This document shows positions 1 through 12,437 of a stretch of 64,000 bases of DNA, in pieces. The DNA comes from Pomphorhynchus laevis (taxonomy: Eukaryota > Acanthocephala > Palaeacanthocephala > Echinorhynchida > Pomphorhynchidae), in assembly GCA_012934845.2 (NCBI GenBank), contig WNNJ02000108.1, positions 310,001 through 374,000 on the forward strand, given 5' to 3'. Numbering within the stretch: position 1 is the first letter of the stretch; each line of letters begins with the position of its first letter. The position numbers were made by a program, and so were the translations under genes. The notes beneath the pieces were generated by a model. The model was not told the DNA's origin and did not search any database. It was given only the letters and a program-made list of their open reading frames with translations.

Positions 1-19
1 TTCATCATAGTCGTGGAGC

Positions 20-750
20 TGCATGCTATATCGAATGGCAAATATTCAATTATCTGTGTTGATGGAAGTAAACAAAAACTCGGCATCGACTTTAGTTAGA
101 ATATTAGATGTAAGATCGTGTTTGTTCGTGTTGAAAATCGGAGAAAGTCATCGATATTTGATATGAATGAAAATGTTCTCTCTAGCAGTGGATACAGCTG
201 AGCATGCAGACATCGGAATAATTTTTAGTGTCGTGCCAACATTACTTATGATTGGTCTGCCTGACGGCGGATGTATACCTTTATGTACATTCGGCGACAT
301 ATAAAAGCTCTTTGCTTTCGGATTACTTTGTAAAATGAGATTTCCTAGTTTGTCATCGTGAAAGTAAGTTTCTGTCATTGCTTGAACTTATTGAACGTGC
401 TCGAGGTGTTGTTGTACTGAAATTGGTTCGTATGCTGAGTAGCCTAATCGACGTGTTTTCTCGTTTAAATATTCTTCCTGTGACCATAAAACAATCTTAT
501 TTTTTTGTCTGTTTGCACACCACTATTTCAGAATCATTACTGATATTGCGTAACGCACGTAATTTATCGATTCGCAAATTTCTCAATTTTAAGGAATCAG
601 GTCGAATGTTGATGTACTTAGCGATAACTTTCTCATTTAAAGCATATTTGATTGTAGACCGAACATGAGGCTGTCTGAAAACTTGAATACATGGCGACTC
701 TATTTCTTTTATAGACTTGACCATGGGATAACGCTGATGTTATCTTTTTC
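20..750 (-). pseudogene. Penelope-like element RT N-terminal fragment
   Basis: On the minus strand the open stretch at 378-148 reads FYMSPNVHKGIHPPSGRPII, which is the pattern of the early RT region of Penelope-like elements (a 'PK-HK ... P-GRPI-S' block). Upstream, at 724-497 in the same direction, a second open stretch ends KLRALRNISNDSEIVVCKQT, resembling the segment that precedes it in PLEs. The two pieces are in different frames with stops between them, so this is a decayed fragment. No palm catalytic motif (YVDD) is present, and the element appears to run off or degrade at the left edge. Assignment rests on motif recognition by eye. Confidence 0.65.
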
Positions 751-769
751 AAATGGTACGAAATTTAAG

Positions 770-2540
770 CATAACGACAATGATTATTCTACCTCCGGGA
801 GTAAAATTAAGATTATAAGATTATAATAAAGATTGTAAGATTAAACACATTGCTTGAATCGTGATTATGCGCATTGTTGTATCGTGGCTTTCGGTGGTAA
901 TGGTAGAGACGTCCTTTAGTTTGAGCTCCAAGTGTACAAGCATCGACTGGTAGATCAGTTAGGTGATTGATGCAGTGTTCACATTCAAATGAGTCAAAAT
1001 TCACTTCGTCAGAGCGTGTAATAGAAGTCACTAAATATGAGGGGGTAAGATTTATTGATGCAACTTTAATTGTTTAGTGTCAGCGATATTTAAGAGGATT
1101 TGCAGTGTTTGTAGGAACGATTGACTAGTTTACTTGCATAGATTTTCTTATTCTTAATACAGGAGTGATAATATTGTTAGCGTAGCGGAAATGTAAGTAT
1201 TGTCAATGTTCTTAAACTCGTTCTCGTTTAAACTAGGCTCAATCGGAGACGCTTTGTAGTCATAATTCGTCAGTCTGTTCAAATAGACCCCCATACCGTG
1301 GTTTGAATACACAGACGAATTATATACATATATATGAGTTGAGTTTCGGAACGTCTCCCAGGATCACCCATAATGATTCGATTTTATAATGTTATGTTAT
1401 ATTTTGAACTGGTGGATGCTATGTTATATTTGGAATTTTTTCCACCAGTTAAAAATATAACATAATATTATATATATTCCCGACTTCGAAATATTTAAAA
1501 AAATATATGGCTGAATTCCCATGAATGAATCCGAGAGAGCAGTCTCGTCAAGTATCAACAATATTGGTATTGTTGATATTGCCGTCAAATATCAAAAATA
1601 TCTACAATATTGTCGGTAGATACCTATAATAATATTTCGTATATATCTAATAATGAAATCTTATAATTAAAGTAAATTATATTTTATAATTTTAAATATC
1701 TAATCATATTATTCCGTATTCAGAATTATATTATTCTGATATATATGTCCAGTATCTAATATTAAAATGTCAATTCTCTGTAATTCGCTCGACATTATAT
1801 TTTATATAATTTGATAACTATCTAAATTATATCTTATGATTCAAATATTAAATAATAATTAAAAATAATTAATCTTAAAATGATTTAATTATAAAATTAA
1901 ATTTATAATATTAAGAAATTAACTGACATATGATTATAATGATTCAAATCTAGTAAGGATTATGTTTAAAACCGATGAACTAATTAAGAAAAACTAACAA
2001 GTTCACGGAAATAATGGTCCGTATTATGATAAAATCATTATTTCTTTTAAATTGATAATAAAATATTTTGTTTTCATAATATTATAATTTTTTATGTGTA
2101 TATCGCTAAATCATAATAGACGGAATTCTAAAAATGTACTGGCATCAAAATTTTCCTCATAAAATGTTAATAGGCAATAAATAAAACATACCGTTTTCTT
2201 GACTTTACGACTAAAGAGTAGAAAATTTTATTAAATACCATGAAAATATAATGGACAATATTTTGCAATTCGTTGTTCTTTAAATATCATTTTAATTGAG
2301 TAAGATTTCTTTATGTACCTGAGGAGTTTCCCCTTTCGTAGAGAATGTTTCATTACTCATGCCATTTCCCTTCATAAAAATTTAAACTTTTATCTATATT
2401 TCTATTTTTTTCGCATCTTCGTTTAAATTAATATTATCTTTTGAATAATGTCTTAGCCGATGTGTACCGATAAAACCTCCGATTTATCTAGATTATTATA
2501 GAAATTATAGATTATTAATAATTCGTAATTTTATAGATAT
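770..2540. other. AT-rich DNA, no gene seen
   Basis: Contains short A/T-rich stretches, several small inverted repeats around 1380-1470 (TTATATTT-type arms) and 1540-1640 (imperfect repeats of ATATTG/CAATAT), but no convincing exon. An open stretch at 1031-813 (minus) has no recognisable features. Confidence 0.5.
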
Positions 2541-2562
2541 TTTAATAACCTATATTGATTTT

Positions 2563-2760
2563 ATGCGGGAACTCTGGAGCCTTCTTGCGAGGGTTTCCGG
2601 TGATGCACGTGCACCGTTTTTCTTGATACAGAGGATAAGCGCCGCAATTCAGCGAGGCAACGCTGCTCGCATAAGGAAGTGCATGGACGATCGCGACCTA
2701 TGCACATTTCGCGGCTACAACTCGGCACCACAGAGCCTGAAACAGATTAACGTTTTGTGA
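2563..2760 (+). pseudogene. 3' end of a non-LTR retrotransposon ORF (C-terminal fragment)
   Basis: The 65-residue open stretch includes GDARAPFFLIQRISAAIQ followed by RGNAARI, a pattern I recognise as the extreme C-terminus of a widespread invertebrate RT-containing ORF (consensus roughly GD-RA--FL-QR-S-A-QRGNAASV). The same ORF family, with RT and an RPDG...WD region, is found decayed at 29.65-32.7 kb, where this tail is not recognisable. The upstream sequence is AT-rich without coding signal, so this looks like a strongly 5'-truncated insertion, as expected for target-primed reverse transcription. GC content is clearly higher than the flanks. The stop is at 2758-2760. Confidence 0.6.
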
Positions 2761-3440
2761 ATTTCATTTTATATATGTATTTACTAAATATTATTATTTA
2801 AATATATATATTTTACACACCTGTAAAAATATATAAATCCATATTTTAAGTTTTATTTTATAATTAATCTTGACAAAATTGCTTTACATTTCGTAAAACT
2901 GGAAAAGCTAATGTTTACAAATGTATTTTAATAGAAACATATAATTGTCTATTACATTCGTAAATGCTTTTTTATTTTAATATTTTTATCATTTTATGTC
3001 AGCAACTTAAGCAATGATTTTTATTAATGCAAAAAATTGATTATTTCGCAGTGATGTTTAAGTCATCGTGACAAAGTTACTAATTCACGAAATAATATAT
3101 CATAATAATAAATAATATATTATACTGTTTTATACTGAAATATTTTTTTATCATGTGTCCTGTTTGTCAATTTTTTATTTTTATTTTAGTTAAAAAGAAT
3201 TGTCAAATATTAAGATGGTGTTACTAATTGTGAAAGTCATTTAAAATTTTAAGTAGAAATGCTCTCGTCGGTGGGACCATATACGACTAAAATCGCTTGC
3301 CTTATTTTCTTATTACGAGAATTACAATTTTGAGATTTTAATCTTATACTTAAAATTATATACAACATAAACATTCTGAAACCAATTTCTAATTCAAAAA
3401 ATATAGACGTAATGAAGGTTCAGTGTTAGATCTTTTGCCT
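2761..3440. other. AT-rich DNA, no gene seen
   Basis: Very AT-rich spacer between two retroelement fragments; no open stretch with coding character and no repeat I can match elsewhere in the window. Confidence 0.5.
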
Positions 3441-3469
3441 AATAAAACTAATAATGTAGAGGAAATTTA

Positions 3470-6067
3470 TTAGGGCACTGCGTCTTTCGACTTGGCCAAA
3501 TGAAAGAAATTAAATAAAACATTGTGCAACGACCTTATTTGAAATAATATCAATATTTGATAAAAAAAAGATTTATTTAACGTGGCAAATGCGTGCCAGC
3601 GAACGCTTACATGACCACAACAAAACAAAAATGTAAATCGTGTGTCGAGAAGGTATGAACGAAGGAGGTGTTTGAATGTGATAAAGGAGGGAGCGCGGCG
3701 GACGTCGAGAGGGAGTTGATTCCAGGCGAGTGAGGCGGCGACGAGGAAGGATCGGAGACCGTAGTTGTTGGAGTAATTAGGAACGTGGAGTAAGAGGGTA
3801 TGACAGGAACGAAGCGATAGCGAGGTGGGGCGAGTATCGTCTAAGAAAGGAAGGTTGATGAACGATGGGGAGCCGACAGCGATGAGACGAAAGTTAACGA
3901 GAAGAAGGCGGAGTTTGATGCGGATGTGGATGGTGGGCCAGGAGAGTTGGGCAAAATATGTGGATGTGTGGTCGAAGCGACGGAGACGAAAGAGCACTCG
4001 AACGGCGGTGTTGATTATTCGTTGTAGGGGTAGGATGATGGATTTTGGAGAATTGGCGAAAAGGCTAAGGCAGTAATCGATTTTAGGGAAAAGAAGCGAT
4101 GAAAGAAGAGACATACAAGAACGAAAGTCGATAAGGGGGCGGATACGGCGGATGTCACAAAGAATTAAGTTAGATGAGCGGATCTTGTCACAGACGAAGG
4201 GTTTAAGGGAAAGGTGATCATCGAAATGGAAGCCTAAGAAAATGAGATTGTGGACTATGGGGATGATCGATGAGGCAAAATATACAGTAGGAGGAGATAT
4301 GTTTGGTTTACGGAGGAGGATCCACATTATTTTAGAATTGTCGGGTTTTAGAACAAAATGAAGATTGGAGAGACGTTCGTAGATAGAAGAAAGACAGTTG
4401 GAGGCAGAATTGCCGATATTGTATATGCGATGTGCGGGTGCATGAGCATAGATGAGGATGTCATCGGCGTATTGCATGACGTTAAAGGAAAAAGGTTTGA
4501 TAAACGGAGAGAGATCGCCAAGCAGAAGAGAGAAAAGCAGGGGACCTAGGACTGAACATTGTAGGACCCTGCAAAAGATAGGGATGGGAGTGGAGGATGA
4601 TGAATTAGAACAGACGCGAAAGGAACGGTCGGATAGATATGAGGTAAACCATGCTACGGAGTAAGAAGAAAAGCCGTAATCATAACGAAGGCGATAATGG
4701 AGGACGGAGTGGTCGACAATGTCGAAGGCGGAGGAGAGGTCGAGGGAGATGAGAACACTATATAGAGTTTTATCTCGAGAAATGAGTAAGTCGTTGTAAA
4801 CTTTCATGCAGGCGATTTCTGTGGAGTGATTAGAGCGGAAAGCGGATTGGAAAGGAGGGTACAGATTGGATGACGAGAGATAAGCGTCGATCTGTATTAA
4901 GATGGGGCGTTCTAAGAGCTTAGAAAGAGTAGGGAGTAGTAAAACGGGGCGATAGCTAGAAGGACGGTAGGGGACGAGCGATTGTTTCTTAAGGAAGGGA
5001 CGAACGATTGCGGATTTCCAGTGTGAAGGGAATATACGACTGCGGATAGACGAGTTAAACAAGGTTGTGAGAAAAGGGGATATCGATGAGCATATGGATT
5101 TAAGTATGTGGGTTGTCAAGTAATCGGCAGGTGAGGTTTTGCTGGGCAAGAACATGAAAACAGATAAGACTTCGGAAGGTGAGACAGGGATAAGATGAAA
5201 GAGTTCCGGGAGAATGAGGCTAGGCGGAGACGAGTTTGATAAGATGGAGACTGGGCTGTGAGAGAGCAACGTGGATACTCTGCTCTGGAGAAATGACGAA
5301 TAATCATGCGGATTGATGTTGCACGGCGGAGAGGAGCGAGCAAGGATTGAGTTAAAAGTATTCCATAGAGTCTTAGTGTTGAATGAAGTGATGATTTTAT
5401 ACTGCCAAAAGGAGTTGCATTTGGTACGTAGTACGTAGAGGTGAGACCGCCAATGAGCAAGATAGGAATCACGGAAAGACGGAGTGATCGAGCGGAAATC
5501 ACGTCTGAGAGAGCGGTGATATACTCGAAAAGCATGACGGAGTCGACGCTTTGAGAGTAGGCACTGGATGTCAAACCATGGAGCACGGTGCAAGCGACGG
5601 TGTGGGTGAGACTTGAAGGGCAAGAGAATATCGAGAATGTATGTGAGTTCGGAGTCGAAAAGAAAGGCGAGATCGTGAGGAGATGAATATGATGTTGTTG
5701 GATAGGATATAGACGATTTGAGTAAGGCAGAGCGGAGAAGGGAGAGGTCAAGATTTCTTCAAGGGCGACGTAGAATTGTAGGTGTGTGAGGAGGGGTGTG
5801 GTTGCGAGTGAGATCAAGGGTGATAAGAAAGTGATCGGATAGACCAGGATCAGAGATGGACAGTGAGGTGTAGGCAGCAAAATGATCGGGGACAGCGATG
5901 ATGTCGAGTGCCCCACCAAGTATATGTGTGGGGGCAGTGGAGATTAGTTTGTAATTGTAGTTGGATAGAATGTTGATGAACCGGATTGACTCGGTGGAAG
6001 AGAGGCAGTCTAGGCGGATATTGAAGTCCCCTAGAACGAGTGAATGGATTGAGGACAAAGAACATTA
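3470..6067 (-). mobile_element. 5'-truncated non-LTR retrotransposon (APE endonuclease C-terminus + RT)
   Basis: Reading leftward, 6058-5762 encodes the end of an apurinic-type endonuclease: LVLGDFNIRLD, GALDIIAV and LSDHFLI are its late motifs. After one in-frame TGA (5761-5759) the same frame continues without interruption to the stop at 3470: linker APWFDIQC, then RT with LISLDLSSAFDIVDH (motif A), SVLGPLLF (motif B) and MQYADDILIYAHAP (motif C; YADD near residue 387 of the 717-residue stretch). Architecture fits the CR1/L2/Rex1/Jockey range; I cannot choose the clade. A stop at 6065-6067 and loss of the N-terminal endonuclease show 5' truncation. Motif B reads CRVLQCSVLGP where CGVPQGSVLGP is usual, so it is probably dead though fairly young: about 860 residues with one stop. 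Confidence 0.88.
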
Positions 6068-6130
6068 GGACATAAGGTCAGCGAGTCCACCGCTAGTCCC
6101 TAACAGGCAAAAAGAAATTTAGCAGGTTTA

Positions 6131-6355
6131 TCAAGTTAGGCGTAAACTTAACCCATCGATCTCCTTCAAAGATTTTTGCGCTAACACCGGGCACTTGTAA
6201 GCATGTAACAAAAGCTTGTAATTTTCAAGCTTTTGTTCAAACGTTTTAGCTTTTTCAACATTGCATTTATAATAATTTCCGTGAAAGTTGAATTTTAGGA
6301 ATTGTACGAAAGTAAAATTATTATTGTTTCTGATCTTCGAAAATTTAAAAAACAA
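6131..6355 (-). other. Unassigned open stretch upstream of the LINE fragment
   Basis: A 74-codon open stretch with mixed codon use, including NYYKCNVEKAKTFEQKLENY and CPVLAQKSLKEIDGL. It is not low complexity, unlike most of the AT-rich flanks, so it may be an exon or the end of another element. I found no AG acceptor in the phase needed to join it to the phase-1 donor of the upstream Ig/TM gene. Function unknown. Confidence 0.25.
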
Positions 6356-6359
6356 GCTT

Positions 6360-7015
6360 TATCACATTTTTATATTTCATTAAAATATAGTTAAATCACT
6401 AACCGTTTTTTTAATTTAAAAAAAACGTATTTTACTAAATGTTAATTCAATTAAGTCGTATTTTACTGTATATACTAAATGTACACAGTTAAGTGGGTAC
6501 TTAACTGTGCACTACCGAATACACAGTTCTGTTTTATTATAGAACTATGCAGAACTGTGTAATTATAGAACTTAATTATTATAGTTCTATAGTTCTAAAA
6601 TATCTTAATTATATTGATTAAATAAATATTATTTTAAAATCATAACTATTAATACAACTAATTACTGACCATTTTTAATCATTATTTTTTAAATATCCCA
6701 TTTAGTACTTAATACGTGGTTTTAATATCTATATTGTGATAATATAAAATATCTTTATTAGATACTATAAATTGGATTTTATTTTATTTTTCTTTGTAAC
6801 CAAGTATAATATCGAAACAATAAATTTAACATTATATATTATAATTTATAATTAAATTATTGAATATTTCACCAATACTACCTTTGATAAAAATATATCG
6901 TTCGTTTCATAATAAAATAAAACTTTATAATCTGATTAATTTATAATAATGGAGGTTGAAATATAAACTTTTCGAAAATGTAAAAATATAATTTGTATTA
7001 TGTAATTTACATACT
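6360..7015. other. AT-rich intron or spacer
   Basis: Short AT-rich direct and inverted repeats (for example ACAGTT/AACTGT around 6480-6560). No exon recognised. If the Ig receptor gene continues, this is its intron. Confidence 0.4.
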
Positions 7016-7021
7016 TCTCAC

Positions 7022-7141
7022 CTGATTGATGGGCGTTTTTCGACTTTCCACGTGATTGTAAGAACACAATAGTCGTTACAATTATAATCACAATTAGACA
7101 GACTGCTACAGTTAAGCATCCAGCAATAATGTAGAATGACC
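7022..7141 (-). CDS. Ig-superfamily receptor, transmembrane exon
   Basis: The exon starts after the acceptor TCTATTTTTAG (minus strand) and ends at the donor G|GTGAGA. It begins and ends in phase 1, matching the Ig exons upstream at 11.8-17.5 kb. It encodes SFYIIAGC followed by a very hydrophobic run rich in V, I, L and T (about 24 residues) and then the basic stop-transfer segment QSRGKSK. This is a single-pass type I membrane anchor: ectodomain before, cytoplasm after. I see no other membrane segment in the locus. Joining it to exon 3, about 4.7 kb upstream, is inference from strand, order and phase; an unseen exon may lie between them. Cytoplasmic exons were not found. Confidence 0.68.
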
Positions 7142-7339
7142 CTAAAAATAGAATGTAGAAAGCATACAAAAAATTACCAAATCGAAAATATAAAATATGA
7201 ATATATTTAAGAGCACAAAATACACAGTAAAATATTATTAAGTTAATTATATAATTTTATTGGAAAAGGAAATATCAAAGAAAATAAAAATAAGAAACAA
7301 GTAAAAACAAGAAAATAAAAAGAAAATAATTTTTATTTA

Positions 7340-7640
7340 TTTGAAAAAATTCAACATTTCATCAGGATTAAATCAACATTTCATCAGGATTTAATCCTGC
7401 TATCATCAGGATTAAAATAAAATGTTAAAAAAATAGTTTTTTTAACATTTATGCGAAAGTACAAGCATTGATGTGCTCCACATTTCAATTTAAAAAAAAG
7501 GAAATAACAAAAAACATACACCAAAAATTGAACAACACACATTTTAAAACAAAAAAAAATAAAATCATGAAATAAAATAAGAGCAAAATCATAAAACAAG
7601 TGATAAAAACATACAAATTGAATAATTAAATTTGTCAATT
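7340..7640. repeat. Dispersed repeat copy A, with short CATCAGGATTAAA tandem
   Basis: Between 7355 and 7425 the string CATCAGGATT(T)AA recurs three times. From about 7441 to 7630 the sequence is a diverged direct copy of 8579-8780: both contain ACAAGCATTGATGTG, ACACATTTTAAA and ATCATAAAACAAGTGATAAA in the same order. The open stretch here on the minus strand is simply the translation of this repeat and is not taken as a gene. It lies in the large intron between the Ig and transmembrane exons. Confidence 0.7.
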
Positions 7641-8429
7641 GTATTGATGGAGTTGTCAGGTAGTTTAGTTATGTTGACTATGTATTTTGATTGCTCAGAA
7701 TTGCGTTACATAAAATTTCCTTACCCATACGCTAAATGCTAAGGATTCTCGAATTCAGTGGTGTATTTATCCTGAATATGACATGGGTATACCTTTTATC
7801 GATGTGTTGCTTAAACGGATTAATTCTTCTATTCTTCAAACAGGTTTCTATCAAAAAGTTGGTACAACGACAGGTATAGCTTCATGAACCTCAAATGTTC
7901 CAACTAAATGGCTGGTTTCCTCTGCTACGTCACATTACCTACGTTGCAGGCTTATCTGTTCTAACTATCACTTAATTTGTGAAAGAGAAAAGGCTATCAT
8001 ACATAATTTACTGAAACGTGGTTTACGTTTTTTGGTTTTAAGTAGGCTTAGTTTACATCTTTAGCGGATAAACATAAACAGCCCTGAAAACGATTATATC
8101 ATATAGGAATACATTTTGTTAGTAACAAGTGGAATTCAGATTTTTTTCAAAGTGTATTAACAATAACATAAAAAATAATTGTATTAACAAAGTGCACATT
8201 TTTAACAGAAAATACTAAGCAAAACGTATTTTGCTCAGTATTTTGTGAGTTTGAATTATTCCGTTGATTTTGAAAATGCATCTATTTTATCATTTGAAAG
8301 TAACTTGTTATCTCGCATTATTCAAGAAGCGTATTTTATTAAAGAACCTCATTATTTGCTTAATAATAAATATAATCTCAACCTTAAATTAAATTATAAT
8401 TAATTATTCCAATATTACATTATTTTAAA

Positions 8430-9060
8430 TTTTTCAATTCGTTTGTTTTTTCTAATTGTATTATTATTTTGTTTTGGTTTAAAGTAATGCTTAAAAATAA
8501 AGCTTAATAATAAAGCCTAAAAATAAATCTTAAATAAAGATTAAAATAATTAAAGCTTAAATTTTTAAATGTCACGAAAATTTGTTTTTCAACATTTATT
8601 CAAAAATACAAGCATTGATGTGTCCCGCATTTCTACTTTAAAAGAAAATGCCGAAAAACAAAGAATATACCAAAAAATTGAACGATACACATTTTAAAGC
8701 ACACAAAAGAAAAAAGAAAAAACAAAATCATAAAATAAAATCAAAACAAAATCATAAAACAAGTGATAAAACATAAGAATTGAAGAATTGAAATAATGTA
8801 AAAGTAGAGTAATAAATTATAATTTAATCTAAACCAAAACAAAATAATAATACAATTAGAAAAAAACAAACGAATATTACTATATTAGAGTATAGTAATA
8901 TTCTAATATTACTATATTCTAATTTTTCAATTTGTTTGTTTCTCATTGTTCTAGTATTTTGTTTTGGTTTCTATTATTACATTATTTTAATTATTCAATT
9001 CGTATGTGTTTATCACTTGTTCTATGATTTTGCTTTTACTTTTCCCTTTTTCTTTTCAGT
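8430..9060. repeat. Dispersed repeat copy B with inverted-repeat flank
   Basis: 8579-8780 matches 7441-7630 (direct orientation). In addition TTTCTAATTGTATTATTA at 8448-8470 is followed about 370 bp later by its reverse complement near 8845-8870, and a third related segment (TTTGTTTGTTTCTCATTG, then TTTTGTTTTGGTTT) lies near 8930-8970. The whole behaves as a small foldback cluster. No coding function. Confidence 0.6.
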
Positions 9061-10600
9061 TTGTTTCAAAATTCATGTTGTTTAATTTTGTGCTGTATGC
9101 ATGTTTTGTTTTTTGGCATGTTTTGTTTAAAAATAAAACGTATTTATTTATTATTTATTAGTATTTATTTATCATGTATTTATAATGCATGTTTTATTTA
9201 GAAAATAAAACATGCATTTATCGAAAATGTAACTATCAGAATTATTTTAAGAAATTACAGATGATCTACGACTGTAATATCAAACTACAATCTATAATGT
9301 TTGCTTCAATTAAATAATGCTTGCGATGTCAGCCTTAATTAATTTTAATGTTAACTATAAATTGCTACTTTTTGCTTTAAATGTTTGTTTAACTTAAAAA
9401 AATTAATTTTGTAATGTCAAATGAATTAATAAATTAATCGATTTCACTTACAAAATGTATATGCTTGCAGTAGAAAATTCATATTTAGAAATTATCCGCT
9501 AGAAATTGACATTTAGATTAAAGATTTAGATGAAATCAGTTACAATTTATAAGAAATCGGATAGCGGAAATTGTCGAAATTGAAACAATAATCTACGTCA
9601 TTAATGGTATAACAGTAAATGAGATGCCAAAATGTTTCCTTACCAAAAGCTAGCCTACAGTGTTTGCTAATGGTCCTTAAGTACACTTTTAAGATCACCT
9701 TTTAAGTGTAAACAATTCCAATTGTTATTTTTGCATTGCCTATCTTTTAAGATGATAAATAAACTTTGAGTTTTTATTAAAATTTTTCAATACAAAAGTT
9801 ATAATTTCAAACTGATAAGCAAAATGCAGGCAGCGAATTGTTGATCGTGACATTGAATGACCTGTAGCTTAGTTGTTTATTTGTGTCATAAGTTTTAATT
9901 TTATTTTGTTATATTTTGACCACTTTTAACAGAAAAAAGTAAAATTATTTTCTTCCAGATCATGATATTGTTGCAAATAACTAACCGATGGAACAATAAA
10001 TAGTTTAAGCAATAAATATCTTAGTCCATGCGACTGATGTTAGCGAATCCTTAATTGCATGACAGAGTATAGTTGTTTTTTTATAGAGTCCAGAATACAA
10101 TTTTCGATATCCCCATTAACATGAAAAGGTTGTGTGGACATAAAGAAGCTTTAACATCGAGGTACATGTGATTGTAAAGTGAGCTTATTGACTATAAGGG
10201 TTTACAGTTAATCAACATATCGTTTGTACCAGCACCATCTAGTAAGTTCAATAAAGATAATAAAAATTTAAATTCAACGTTTTCAAAACTTGTGTTTGAG
10301 TACCACATTTGACATTTTGGCAGCGTCATTTATTTTGGTGATTTTCGTTCTTTTTTTTAAGACAAATCAGTCATCGGGTATTCATACTTTTAATATAAAA
10401 TACTTAATAATATTTATAATATTTTATAATTATAATATTAAATATTATAATATAATATTATAATATTTAATACTTAATAATACTTAATAATATTTTTATA
10501 ATATTTAATATTTAATAATATTTTATATAATATTTATACTTTTAAATATCCACATGCTCACTAACAGTAATTAAAAATAAATAGAGAACACCTTAAATGT
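9061..10600. other. Intron DNA, AT-rich, no gene seen
   Basis: No convincing open reading frame. 10390-10560 is almost pure A/T with TAATATTTA/TATAATATT motifs. Confidence 0.5.
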
Positions 10601-10604
10601 CAAT

Positions 10605-11010
10605 GTTAGCACCATCTAATACAATAAAAGGTGCTAAAGGGTATTAAATATATAGGGATATGTTTTACAATTTAAAATTTAAATATATTTTACAATATAT
10701 TTATATAATGTTAAAATTTAAATATATTAAATATATTAAAATATATAATATATTTTATATATTTTATAATATTTAATATATTTAAATATATTTAAATATT
10801 TATTTGTTATATAAATTTATAAAACACTCTATATATAAATAAAGGGTGTATATAAATAAAATGGTGTATATAAATAAAGGGAGTATATAAATAAAGGGTG
10901 TAACACCCTTAAATACAATAAAGGTTGTATATAAATAGGTGCTCGCACCCTTTAATACAATAAAGGCTGCTAAAGAGTGTTATAATATTCTAAAGGGAGT
11001 TAGCATCCAT
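10605..11010. repeat. Short tandem repeat (GTATATAAATAAAGGG) and related units
   Basis: From about 10835 to 10905 the unit AAAGGGTGTATATAAATA recurs four times with small changes, followed by GGGTGTAACACCC, a perfect small palindrome. Flanking strings AATACAATAAAGG plus GGTGCTAAAGGGTAT/GGCTGCTAAAGAGTGT at 10618-10650 and 10958-10985 show the cluster was built from repeated copies of one unit. Intronic. Confidence 0.65.
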
Positions 11011-11019
11011 TAGAATTGT

Positions 11020-11700
11020 ATTCTATATAATTATTATACTATATAATTTTTTAAACTCAACCTGTTTGACTAATATCATAAAATGAATAATGAAGTTCAA
11101 AAATAAATTATAGTAAATTCACCCTTTACGTAATATTTAAAAATGAGAAAACTACGAAATGTAATCAAATGCATAAATCGACAATGAATTATTAAAATTA
11201 GATTAAAACTTCCAAGTGAATAGATCTTGGAAAGGTAGTACATAATACGCATTAAGCTAAACAGAGATAATTTATATGGTTTGTATCCCCCTATGTGGTG
11301 GCATTACGAGCATTGCTGGAATTTAATAACGCAGCTGTTTACAATGTAGATTACTTATCATCATTCCAAAATACTCGATTCATTTATGCATTTGAAACAC
11401 TAAATTATTATACAAATATTATTTTAGATAAATTTAAGAAAAACGAATAATTTGATAATTATGATTTAGTCATTATAATTAGATAATTTGGGAAAACGTT
11501 AAATTAATGTGTGAAATAAAAGTAAGCTTTTGTAAATCAATCAAATTTAATTAATATAAAATATTATTATATTTATATATAATTCTATATGGCTAATAAA
11601 TAGTTAAGATAATATGATTTTATTAAATTATATATAATTTATATGTTAAAAATATATCAAATGGCTATTTTTGAAAATTTACTTAATGCATTAAAGTGAT
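11020..11700. other. Intron DNA, no feature seen
   Basis: AT-rich sequence with no repeat or coding signal that I can support. Confidence 0.4.
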
Positions 11701-11809
11701 GTAAATTAAATACTTACTGGAAAATAGACCTTCTCTGCCGAACAATGATTGTAAATTGCCTTGATATTGAAATGTTTAAAAATTAGAGCACGCAATGAAA
11801 CATTCTTAC

Positions 11810-12091
11810 TTGTTAAATTTATGACGACGTACTGTGTTAACAGTTTTGAATCTTGATCAGCAGTACAGCTTAAATTATAAACGCCGGGCAGCTCTTGCCG
11901 AAATACAATTTGACGTTCATGACCAATTTTTTGCACGATTTCAGCTGATTCCTCAGATTTTGGAATAATATGCCGCCATGTGTATTGTGCCACTGGTAAG
12001 CTACTAATCCCACAATTTATAATGATATCTGTTCCTGTGTAATTTTGTAAGACTATTGTTTCTTCGGATAATTGATCCAATTCTGGATAAA
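11810..12091 (-). CDS. Ig-superfamily receptor, third Ig-like domain exon
   Basis: The acceptor ATCTTAG is at 12092-12098 and the donor A|GTAAGA at 11809. The exon is 282 nt and enters and leaves in phase 1. With the T left over from exon 2 it reads YPELDQLSEETIVLQNYTG, then IIINCGIS, YTWRHI and GVYNLSCTAD. These are the features of one Ig domain: first Cys (B strand), Trp (C strand) and the G-x-Y-x-x-x-Cys end (F strand), followed by a G strand ending VINLT. Reading past the donor gives only AT-rich sequence, which supports the splice. Probably extracellular. Ligand unknown. Confidence 0.75.
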
Positions 12092-12263
12092 CTAAGATAG
12101 CGTTGTAAGATTAAAGTTTGTAAGAAATAAACAACTTATTAGAATGCAATTTTTTTAAAATTTAACACAAACTGTATATATAAGTATTGTAAGTAAAATA
12201 AACCGGAAAAGGTAAAGATCAAAATTATTTTCTTTATTTAATTGTACAAATCCGAGTTTTAGC

Positions 12264-12287
12264 TTTCGGCGATACTGCCTTCTTCAG
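12264..12287 (-). other. CTGAAGA-stem-GAAA motif
   Basis: On the minus strand CTGAAGAAGGCAGTATCGCC is followed directly by GAAAG: a CTGANGA box, a GGC/GCC stem with short loop, and a GAAA box, the two conserved boxes of a hammerhead ribozyme core. I could not find a convincing stem III with a cleavage site, so activity is not claimed. It lies just upstream of the PLE RT fragment at 12438. Confidence 0.35.
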
Positions 12288-12437
12288 AATGTGATTGTGC
12301 AAATTTCTAAACTATAGCTACATATATGCCTTGCACTTTTTATATATTTCTACGGTATAAAGCATTTAAATTTAAGTATTTAATTTAAGTATTTAATTAT
12401 TTTATATTAAGTATTAAATTTAAGTATTTCACTATTT

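Noticed and set aside
5116-5919. 267-codon minus-strand stretch in another frame over the LINE
   Set aside because: Low-complexity Leu/Ser-rich translation; the overlapping frame carries the endonuclease and RT motifs.
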